Source: Shinisaurus crocodilurus (taxonomy: Eukaryota > Chordata > Lepidosauria > Squamata > Shinisauridae). Taken from it: a stretch of 64,000 nt of DNA. The notes beneath the pieces are model-generated. The model ran no database searches, was not told where the DNA came from, and saw nothing but the letters and a program-made list of their open reading frames with translations. The stretch lies in assembly GCA_021292165.1 (NCBI GenBank), contig CM037877.1, forward strand, positions 303,184,063 through 303,248,062, in the 5' to 3' direction. Position 1 is the first letter of the stretch, and every line of letters starts with the position of its first letter. Both the position numbers and the translations under genes were made by a program. This document shows, one piece after another, positions 46,656 through 58,600 of the stretch.

Positions 46656-49600
46656 GCTGTGTGTGTACTGTCTCTCTGGTCCTACAGATGCTGTAGAAAG
46701 AGTTGCTGTAATGAATCTTCTTCCTTTCTTTCTGCTGGCTGTTTTATTACCAGGAACAAGGGTGTACACACAGCTTATTCTCCGGCAGGAAATTGCTAGG
46801 CTATCCTGGCTGCTTATCTCAGCTCGACGTGAATGAGATACATCAGGTGCTGTGGCCGTGAGAGACTCCAGTCCAGGGTGGGCAATGTGTGTTCCTCCAG
46901 ATGTTGTTGGACTGCATCCTCCATCAGCCCTAGCCAGCATAGCCAACGGAGAGGGATGCTGGGAGTTGCAGTCCAACAACATCTGGAGGGCCACAAGTTG
47001 CCCAACCCTACTTCACTCTACGTAGTCAACAAAATCGCATGGTAGACAGATTTATTCTAGGGCTGGATCATTTCAGAGTGCCAGTGGAGAGGGGGCTTGC
47101 AGTTTTCAACGTTCTGCATTTAACAAACAAACAGCTCCCCACTTGCAGAAAACTAGAACATCAGGGAGGCGCTATGCTAAAAGCTTCCTTCCTCATGTGC
47201 TCAATTTCTGCATGGGAGGAGGATGAGGATGATTTTAGCTTGGGAAAGTATTCAACATATGACAACCCCAACACCTGCTGTATGAAGTGGTACAATATTG
47301 GCCAGACTGCAGCATGTGATTTTGCCAAACATGTACGCCGGCTCCATGTCTTCCCCAGAGCTTAGTCTTTCTCCCATGATCCTGGCCTTCCTTTATCCCC
47401 CTGCCTGTGGAAGAAGGGGGACATCATTTGCATAGCGATTTTGCAACCATGTCTTTAACACTGCTTCTGTTTTCCCTCCCAACCCTTCCAGTTTGCTGCT
47501 GTGCAATTCTCACTTGATGCCGATATTGAATTTGATTTTAACGACTACATCAGAGATCGCAATCCTCGAAGTCTCTTTGCCAACGTGATACATGCGAAAA
47601 GCATTACAAACACCTTCAAGGCTATTAAAAAAGTGGTGTGAGTAGCTTTGCTTTTTCAATGGGAATTGGGTTGGTGGTTCAGGCATGGGGTGGAGTGGCC
47701 TCTAAAAATCCAGAGGCTGAGGGTCATGTGTCCTTTCTCAAGATCTATAAAGCAAGGAGCTGCCTTAGAGCCATGATCCATCTAGCTCAGTGAAGGTGGT
47801 GAAAGTGATCAGAGGCCATCTGACATGGAGTACTGGCATAAGGTTTAACAGTGGTAGAGGTGTTCCAGATGTTTTGGACTTCAATCCCCATCATCCCTGG
47901 GGCTGATGGGAGGTGTAGTCCAAAACATCTGGAGGGTGTTGGGTTGGGGAAGGCTTCTATAAGCTAAGGGCTTCTCTACATGAGGCATTTAACCCGGTGC
48001 TTTGCTGGGGCTTCTTCTTCCATTTTCTTTTACACGAGGTTCTATCCCCCCCCCCCGGGGGGTTTTCCTCTCTGCCTTTCTATGGGCTTGTTCGCATGAC
48101 ACGGAAACCGCAAGTCCCCCGCGGTTCCCATGTCGTGTGCACGCCGCCCGCTCCAGCCTGTAGGGGCAAACGGCCCCTCTGGGCATCCCAGGGCCCCGCC
48201 CCCTAGCGCCGGGAGGCCAGCACTGCAGTGCGGGGACTGCGGGGTCCGCCCACGCGCGTGGGGCGCAGGTCGTCTGCGGTGCCTCCCCCGCCCACAGCCT
48301 GGGTCATGCGAACCGGCCCAATATGTTTCTATGTGTTCCATTACACAACACAAGGTGGCGCTGTGGTATAGAGCGGAATTGCCAATATACAAGGCTTGGA
48401 TAGTGAATCATGGCAGCATCCAGGATATGCCTGACTTTCCTCGCTCTAAAAAAAGCCGGGGAAACTGCTGGAAAACACGGGAGAGGCCCTGGAGGATGAC
48501 GACCTCATGTAAAGGACCCAAAAAATTCTGTGAGTGAGGGATCACGAGCGCACGATAAATGCCTTGTGTAGAGAAGCCCATAGTTTCAAAACAAAAGGGC
48601 CTGTTTAGGGCACTCTCCTCCATCGTGATGCCTTCCAGATTTTTGGACTACGGCTTCCATCAGCCCCAACAGTATGGTGCAATGGTTAGGAGTGTGGTCC
48701 AAATCATCTGGAGGGCACCAGGTTGGGGAAAGGCTTGTTTAGGATGAGGCTCAGAGCACTGCCAAGGAATAGTTGGGGTGGTGCTTTTCATTGATGGGCT
48801 GCAGTTTTCTCTATGGTGAGAGCATGGGCACTCTCCACATGCTCAGAGGTACTCTGCTTTGCCTCTTACCTCCATTCTTTCCAAGGGGACCAGGCCCACA
48901 GATGGGAGGTGCTGGAATATGGGACGAGAAGATGTAAACTCTGAAGGGAAGGTTTTTAAGATGACTGCCCATTAACGGGTTAAGGCAGACTGTGTATAGT
49001 CTGTTTGAAGGGCAATGGGCATGGTTCAGTGGACTGAACCACTTGATTGAATCAGGGGAGGGAATGCTGGATGTTGCCTAGCAACAGGTTTCAATTCCAT
49101 TCTAACACTCCTCTGACAGTTAGACTAGTCTAGTGTTAACTGACTTAACTGACTCTTGCTAGGGTTTAGCAATATCAAGGAAGATTGATCTGTGTGTGTT
49201 TTCCTTACCTCAGAAGAGTAAATAATGTTTAAGAAACTGCACTTCTGTAAATAAAGCTTTAGTACCTGAGTAATCTTGTTACAGTTATTTATCTTTTAAA
49301 AAGCATCCACTTTAGAAAACAAGTCCTATGTGTGCATGTGTTTGTCTGAAAGTAGTCTGCTGCTGCTTTTGCGCTCTGCCATCAGGAGGGGGAGCCAAAG
49401 AAGTGCAATTAAAGGTGGAAGGTAGAATCAAAAGACCACAACCAAGATTACCTGGAAGACATTATTTTCTATTTGCATTTATGCAAGCTATCTCTGACAG
49501 GCAGCAGCTCAGCAAGGTCTCAGGTAGTTGTCTTTCCCAGTCCTGCTAGCCGAAATCATTTGGGGGATTGACATATGGGCCTTCTGCTTGCAAAATGCAT

Positions 49601-52600
49601 CCTCTACCACAGATTTATGGCCCTTTGCAAAAGAAGGAGTTTGAGCAAGCTCCAGAGTTCTGAGCCCACTGATTCATCCCTCTCGGTCACGGATGGTGCT
49701 GTTTTGGCTAATAAGATCCACAGTCGCAGAATGAGTTCACTATTAGTCTATAGTATATATGCGTGTCTGAACTAGGCCCCATCTAGAACAGTACAGTAGT
49801 TAAACCACATTCAGGATTTGCCTTGGTCCAGATAACCATTCCCCTGTTTGCTGATGGCAGGGATGAAGTTTTCATTGCTGAGCGTGGCGCGCGAAAAGGA
49901 GCAAACAAAGTGATGATCATCATCACGGATGGAGAAGCCACGGATGACAACCGTGGGAGCATAGAAGCCGCCAAGAAAAAGGGAATCTTACGCTTCATCA
50001 TTGGGGTAAAGTATCCAGGAGTCCTATCCACCTGTCTCTTTTGAACCCATGGGCAATGCTTCAGTTGTCCAGAAGCTATATAAATAATAAACATTATATA
50101 CTACCAGATCCTGATTTTCTAACTCAGTGGATTGCTGTCTACAAAATCAAGCTCCCAGTCCTTACCATTAAGGATGCTCATGATTGTAGAGAGAAAAGGG
50201 AGCCAAGAGTAATGCCACAAGACGCATGGGACGTGGGCGGGGTGGGTGGGGTGTGAAGGCCCTCAAGGTGGTGAGTTGCTGGTGAGGCTGGCACACCTCA
50301 CGACCTATCAGTGCATTAAGGGCCTAACCAGATGTGACACAAAATCCATGAACAGGATCTCCTGTGTGTTTTTCTTTAAATTTTAAAACTGCTGGGTTTT
50401 TTGGTGTGCGTGCGTGTTATACCGGTAATTAATTTTTATTGTAAAATTTCAACAAAACAAAAAAGAGGAAAAGAAAAAAAAGTAGGTGCATAGATTTGAA
50501 TACTGTATATCAATTTCAATGCATGGATATGAAGTGTGTGTGTGTGTGTGTTTCTAAGAATTATACATAAACTTCAACAAAAGCAGACCAAATATCTATA
50601 TAAGTATCCATTCACAAGTGGCATCTCTATACTACCCATTCAAATGTTGAAAGCATTGTTAGGTCCTCAATCCATTGCATTATAGGAGGTGGGCATTTAT
50701 CCTTCCAATGTTGTAATATCAGTCTTTTAGCTGTCAAAAGGGTATGGAGAATCTATTTGCGCTGACCATGTGTTAACTTCCAGGAAGCGGGTAGATAATG
50801 CTGGCTCAGCTTGTCTGAGCGTGGAAAGCTAAGCAGGGGTTGGACTCGATAGCCTTGTAGGCTCCTTCCAACTCTGTGATCTATTAAATCTATGAATTTA
50901 AGAGGACATGTACTGTACATCAGCAAATATTAAAGAGTGTTCCAATACAAGGTTTATCCATATAATAACCTGCTCCCCAAAAGAGGCAACTATTGGGCAT
51001 TGCCAAAACATGTGTTTAAAAGAAGCATTAGCTGTATTACACCACCAGCAATTAGCCGAATTAGACAATCCCTTATTAAAGAGGTGTTGTGGCATCCAAT
51101 ATTGGTGTGTGTGTGGTTTTAATCAGGAAAATCAAGCAAAGACTACAAAGAAAATGCAAGTCTCCAGTACTCTCTAAAGCAGTGTTCTCCAACCTTGGGT
51201 CCCCAGATGTTTAACTCCCAGCATGCCCCAGCCAGCGTAGCTGGCTGGGGCATGCTGGGATTTGTAGGCCAAAAACATCTGGGGACCCAAGGTTGGAGAA
51301 CACTGCTCTAAAGGAAAAGAAAATGAGGCCTGTGGTACAGCCCCTGGACTTGTAGTACAGCCTGATCCTCTGCTACATACTCCCCACTTCACTGAGAGGT
51401 GAGGAGTATGTAGTAGAGGATCAGGCTCCCTAGTTCCTCATTTCCATTCCCACTCCCATCTCCCATTTTCTGGATGTTTCCAGCTCCCTTGCTACCATGC
51501 ATTCTAGAAATCCCGGCTTTCTGCCTCACCTGGTCCTTCCTCATCTCCCCAGATCGGGCATCGCTTTAACACTGACGACTCACAAAAGAAGCTCCAGATC
51601 ATTGCCTCAGAACCCACCGATCAGTTTCTGAAGGTCCTTGCAGGATTTGAGGAGCTCAAGGACAGCTTCAATGAGTTCCAGTCAAAGATCTATACCATCG
51701 AAGGAGGAGGGGATGGTACGGACTCCTGCTTTTGAAATTTCTTTATTTGTTTGAAGTATTTTTATGCTGCTCCTCAGCCAAAAAGGCTCCCAGAGTAGCT
51801 TACATATAATCAATTAAACAAGACAGTCCTTGCCTGCAGGCTTACAAAAACTTGGCACACAAGGAAAAGGGAATGGGGATGGAAGAGGGGGGGAAAGAAT
51901 AATTCTTTCAGTAGGGTTGGTGGCATGGCCCTGCTCTCCTTCTCATCTCCCTCAGTACAGCTTGCTGGAATGGCTGTTGCTGGTGACATGGAATCCTAAC
52001 ATGTGTTCAAAGCTTCCCAGCAAAAAAACTGGCCAACTTGGAACTTTGGTGAGGCTACCCCTCTATGGTACAACCTTCTGGCATGATGTGCACTTTACAG
52101 AGCATGCCTGAAGCGTCTGTTCAAGTGGTGCTGTCAACCATAAGGCACAACTGGCAGACAGATGGGATCTCCCGAGCATCACCCAGTGGCAGAGATTAAG
52201 GGCTTCTCTACATGAGATGAGGCATTGATCGTGCACTTGTGATCCTCACTCATAGTAGTTTGTGGGTGCTTTACACGATGTTGTCATCCTCCAGGGCCTC
52301 TCCCGTACTTTCCAACCATTTCTGTGGCTTTTTTTAGATCGAGGAAAGTGCAATATTATCTGGAAACGGCAGAATGAGGAGCTTGTGTATTTTCACAGTT
52401 CCGCTTTACCACATCACCACCTTGTGGTTGTGTAATGGAACATACAGAAAGGTAGAGAATCCGGAAGCCGAAGCCTCGGTAAAGTGGCGGGACTAAAAGC
52501 CTCATGTAGAGAAACCCTAATTTTGAAATGAGAGGTGGCGGCTCTCCATCCTGCCTGGAAGTCAGCCCGCCTTCTGACCAAGAAGCTATCCTTGCTCATT

Positions 52601-55600
52601 TCACACATCTGTTGTCTGGGGTAACTCAGCACTGAGGTGGATGTCTTCAGAACATGCCCAGAGGCACACCCCATACCTGCATATTGTGGGGGCCATGTTC
52701 TCCACCAGCACTGCTCAGTTAACTTTTAGCAAAAAGCTACCTGATGTTCTCAGCTTTTTTCTTTTTCTTTTTTTTTTGCAACGCCAGCTTCCCAATTCTT
52801 CACAGTTGTTCTTTCTCACCTGGTGCCGAGACCCAGCTGCTTCTGGGATGAGAGGGGGGCAGCGGTTTATATAAAGACATCTATCCCCTCCCCTGATCTG
52901 TGTCCATTGCTTGCAGGTAACAGCGACAGCAGCATCTTCCACCTAGAGATGTCATCCAGTGGATTCAGTGCAGATATATCCCAGGTGAGGCTGAACCCAC
53001 AGGTGTGTTGTGCAAGGAAGAGTCTCCCCCGGTGTGACCCTGGACATGCCTGCTTGGAACTAAGCCCTGTTGAGCTCAATGGGACTTACTCCCACCAGGC
53101 AAGCATAGTCTAGGGTTGCAGGCTCAGCTGCTAGGGGATCCCCATGCATTTGTAAGCCTCCTTTTTCTCCTTTCCACTGCAGGGACGGGTGGTCCTGGGG
53201 GCTGTGGGTGCTGACAACTGGGCAGGGGGCCTGCTAGAGCAGCAGAGAGATTTCACCGGCGAAAGATTCATCACCACCCCCTCGTTGAGGAAGGAGATGG
53301 AAGGGGCCTACTTGGGTGAGTAGGGAGATGATCTGCACTCCTCCGAGACTCTGCATCATCACCATGATTAGCTGGTCTCTTCCTTTCAGCTCTGTATGCT
53401 GGGGTTTGGGGGGTTTACTTACTGAACTGGGCAGCGTACAGCCATCTTTCCTATGGGGCAGTCATGTGCCTGCATAGGGTTGCCAATCAACTTGACCTTT
53501 ATCCTTCTGTCTCATTCCTGTTTCCAATATGTTAAAAAGTATTCATATAAACGTGCAATTTACAATGGTGATGGGAAAATAAGCACTTCAGCATAAAATG
53601 ACTCAGGCTTTCACCCTTTGTTAAGGGTTAATTTTGATTAACAACAACAATTAAGGGGAAGTTGGTCAAATGGAAGAAGAAGGGAGAGAAGAATACAGAA
53701 TTGTTCAGTTGTTAGGAAGCAGGGTGGGGCAAACCACGAGCCCCCCTGGCCTCAGCTGGAGGGAAGTGGTTACCGTATTAACAACTGGTTCCTTCTCCTC
53801 TGAGACTGCTGTTCCCCTCTTACCACATGGAGGCAAAGAAAGCTCACCTCCCTCTTCTATGGAATTCATGGCTATTAGCCGTGATGGTTCTGAGTCTCCA
53901 GGTTCAGACAGAGGCAATATGCCTCTAAATACCAGTGGCTGGGCAGCAAAAGCAGAAGGCTGTTGCCTTCCTGCAGGAAACAGGATGCTGGACTAGATGG
54001 ATCTTTGGCCTGATCCAGCAGAGCTCTCATTGCATTCTTAAGACAATGGCTGTGTTTGCATGGAACAGTAAGCCAGGATTCTGGGGGAAAGCCAGCATCC
54101 AAAGTCAGGATCCTGGCTTGTTGGTCCCAAACAAGCCAGGATCCATAAGCCAGAAACAAACCCTGCTTTATGATCCTGGCTTGTAAAGGGTGCAACAAAC
54201 ACGATGAGTTCCTCTTTCATTTAGCCAACCCCACTGGCAGGAGGAGCCCAGCAGGAGCAGCTTGTTCACAGTAAGCCAGCTTAATGTTCTGTGCAAACAC
54301 AGCCAGTGGAGCAGATCTTAAAAGCTCCCCCGACCCCCATCATAGATTCATCTGAATAGTCAAACCAGTATTCCTTTCCCAAATCTCCTTAAGAGAGTCT
54401 AGATACAGTGCTACTTTTCAGTGTATTATACATAATTACTTTCTTGCTGCTTACCCTGGTAAGAGAATCTAAGACACACTGATCTTTATGTGGAGGGATG
54501 GATATAGTGGAAGTGTCTGCTCCAGAAAGGGTAGCTTATGAATGTTGTAATGTTTGTGAGCCAATTGTAAATAAAGTAAGAGAAGATCTTCCTCATCTAG
54601 TAATTCTTTCAAAGTGCATTCAGTCCATGCTTTCTACCTTTTTGGTTTATGCTCAGTTCATAAGAGAGAGTATACATGGGCAAACAAATCGAACTTTGTG
54701 CAAATGCTGCTCTCACCAGTCATGTTCAGCAGCAAATAGAGTTGGAAGCTCTGTGTCTAGTCTTTCCCATAAGATACTGAAATGTTAGTGCCTTTAGGCA
54801 AGTGATTATAAGCATGACCTTGGCCTCAGGATGAACCCACAGATACATTTTGTGATTAAAAAAGCAAGACGGTTTAACTGAAGCTTGAGTCTGCACATCT
54901 TCTGCACTCTTCCTTTCGTCAGTGACTTTCAAAAGCTGCTTCCTGTCTGAAGGGGAAAGGAACTCTTCATATGCTCAAAGGCACTGTCCTTAGGCCCATT
55001 TTTAAAACAGAAGCTCCTTTCTTGAGCATAGCGCATACTCAGAGACACTTGGCCTATAGGTCCTTTTACTGGGGGGGAAACGTTGGCACTCATACGTTTT
55101 GAAAGTAAAAGTTGGCAAGCTTGGAATTGGGGCAGATGCTTGGGCTTGCTCTGGGCATTGCAACTATTATGTTAATGTGAGGGTTCTTAGCAAGTTTCTA
55201 GTTCTCTCTGCTGTAAAATTCAAAAAGGGTGAACTTTTCTTGCGTGTAGAAGTGTCTTCAGTCTATACATTCTTCTTTTCTGGTATTTCCACCTGATTTC
55301 TTTTTTCTTCTTTTTTCTTTTCAGGGTATGCATTGAAATTCCTGCAGCATCAGCAGGGAGAGTTCTATGCTGTTGGTGCCCCTCGATACCAACATGTGGG
55401 AAGAGTCCTCATATTTGAGGTCAACACTACCACTACCAACTGGACTTTAAAGCAGGAGATTGAAGGGCAGCAGGTGAGGAAAATGGGAACTGCAGGGAAC
55501 TCTCTGGGAAGTCTGGTCAACGTGGATGCCCACTGTCCTGGCTGGGGAATGAGGCAAAAGGGCGATAATGGTGGCCCCAGTAGATCCATTCAAGATTCCC

Positions 55601-58600
55601 CTCCCTGTGTAGGGCTGGTGTGGTGTAGCGGCTAAAGGACTGAGCTACAAGTCAGGAAGTCCCCAGTTCGAATCTCGCCCCTGCCATGAGCTCACCAGTT
55701 AGCCTCTGACAAGTCACTCTCAGCCTCACCCCGCCCCCGTGTCTGTAATCTGGGGGATAATAATACTAACTTGCCATACAGCAGCCTTCCCCAACCTGGT
55801 GCCCTCCAGAAGTGTCGGGCTGCAACTCAGTCTGACACATCTGGAGGGCACCAGGTCGGGGAAGGCTGCCTTACAGGGTTGTTGTAAGGATTACAGCTAG
55901 ATAATACATGTCAAGCGCTTTGAACTTTTGAGGGTGCTTATACCAGGCATGGAGGACATGTGGCCCTCCAAATGTTCATAGATTTCATAGATCATAGAGT
56001 TGGAAAGAGCCTACAAGGCTATCGAGTCCAACCCCCTGCTCAACGCAGGAAACTAGAGGAGGGGTCTCCCATCCAAGTAATAACCAGGCCTGACCCTGCT
56101 TAGCTTTCCACATTCAGACAAGCTGAGCCAGCATAAGCCACAGGCCTGTATAGCCAGCGTAAGCCACAGGCCTGTATCATTTTGTTGGACTGCAATTTCC
56201 ATCAGCCCTAGACAGCATCGACATGATGGCGCGTGAGTGGCACCAGAGCCCCGTGTGTGCGAGATGGGAGATTAAAAATCCTGTTCGAGTGTAGAGGCCC
56301 ATAAATCCACACACAGAAATCCAGATCTTTCTCCCCCTCTCTCTGCGCAGCGTGCAGCGTTTCGGTTGCAATCAGCCAGCCAGCTTTCCAGCCTGTAATC
56401 CGACTCCAGCAGCCAGCTCCCCCGTTTGCAGATAGCAAGGAAAAAACTCTGTAACTCCACAGGTCTATTCTACCTGTTTATTTACTTAGCAAAGTAATAT
56501 TCTACAGAGTATACATTTCCTAGTTACAGTCCATGTGCAGAGTACAATGCATAGCAAGCATTTATTCCAGTGGAGCAAGTTGAGCTTTACCCCACCTCAG
56601 CAAAGACGCTACATTGTTGCATAAGTCCAGCAAGCAATAGTCAGAAGAAAAGAGTGAACGGAGAGAACAGTGCTGCTCCTCTCTAAAATGGCTGCAGACA
56701 GAAAAACAAGTCAGTACGTCACCAGAACATACAAACCATGTGACTAGCTCATATTGTTCTCACACACTCTAGTAACCCCTGCGAAAACATGAGATTCTAG
56801 AAAGACACAACAAACTTGTTTACCGCCATTCTGTTCCTTCCATGTTGTAAACAATGTGCTCCAGCTTGTGAATGTGATACATATCACAACACGACAATGG
56901 TGAGGCATGATGGGAGGTGCAGTTCAGCAATGTCTGGAGGGCCACGCCTCCCCCCTCCCTGCATGATTCAAATGCTGCGCCATGTATCCCTTGAGGGAGC
57001 CCTGCTGTGCTCATCCCCCCCCCGCCCCCATTTCACTCTGTGAATGTTTATTTATTTCTTTTGCAGACCGGGTCCTATTTTGGGGGAGTGCTGTGCTCTG
57101 TGGATGTAGATAACGATCAGGAGACAGACCTGCTTCTCATTGGGGCCCAGCAATATTTCACCGAGACAAATGGAGGCTGTGTGTATGTGTATGGCTGGGC
57201 GCAGGTGAGCGAACTGGGCCACGAAAGAGCGGGCCACGCCAGGCACCTTCCGTGAGCCTACAGGGTTGCCACAGTGCATGGCGGACTCTGAAAGGCACAC
57301 TTCTGTCTCATTCCCAGGATAATCTCATCCTCCTGGGGAAGCTTAACGGGGCCGCAGGATACCCCTTGGGCAGGTTTGGAGCCGCCATCACGGACCTGGC
57401 AGACATCAATGGGGATGGATGTACGGATGTGGCCGTGGGAGCCCCTTTAGAAGAGGAGGAGAAGGGAGCCGTCTACATCTATAACGGCCACAAGAGGAGC
57501 CTGAACATGTACTATAGCCAGGTAACGGAATAGGCCTGTATAGGCGATGTGCACACTTGTGTAATGGCTAGCTTGCAACAGGAAATAAAGTAAGCAGAAT
57601 AGTTAAAGGCTCCTTTGAGCCCAACAAGGTAGCCATCCATCAAGGAGCTACTTTCTGTCAAGAGTTTATAATTCAGGAAAAAAGTGTGCTCCAGCTGTTT
57701 GAACTTTGGGCTCCACCAGAGCAGCCTTCCCCAGCTTGGTGCCCTCCAGATGTTTTTGGATTACAACCGCCAGCATTCCTGACCATGGAACTGATGGGAG
57801 TTGGGAGGGCACCAGGTTGGGGAAGGCTGCACTAGAGACTGTAGTGGCCAGGATCCATGCCCCAGGGAAGGCACAGAATCCAAAGACAGGGCCTAAGGAG
57901 TGCAGCGGTGCTTCCTTCCTTCCCTCTCTGGCAGAGATCCTCCTCCTCCCTTCCCTCTCAGTCTATGTTTTCTGAGCAGCTTGCAAAACAAAAAATAAAA
58001 TATTGAGGAGATATAACACAATGGTGAAAATTGCAAGAATAAAAGCATAATCACACTAAACCCACAGTAAAAAATGCAGCCTAAAAACCTGTCCTTTCTG
58101 GAAGCACGCTTGTGGTAGTGATCATGTAAGGACAGAAGAAGAGCCCTGCTGGATCAGACCAAGGGTCCATCAAGTGGCCATCACCGTATATTGTGGCAGC
58201 CAATCCCATTAGTCCATTATGCGTTGTGTAAAGAAATACATTCTGTTGTCCATCCTGAATCGACTGGTGGTTGCATTTTCTCTCCAACAGAGAATTGCAG
58301 GAGCCAGCATTTCTTCCAGCTTGAAATTCTTTGGACAGTCCATTCACGGAAAGACGGACCTCAACGGAGATGGTCTCACAGACATCACAGTGGGAGCTCT
58401 GGGAGAGGTTGTGGTGGTCCGGTGAGTGAGTGACTAAGAACCAAGCCTCTTTGGTTCCCCCAGATGGGGGCTGTTGGGGCCTGGGGGCGCTGCTGGGCCC
58501 ATGGGGCCCAAGCCCCAAATCTATTTCCCAGAGGCCTGGGAATTGGGGGTGCCCCCCTGATCCAACCTTGGCTTGCTTTTGGACTCTTATCTCCAGAAAA

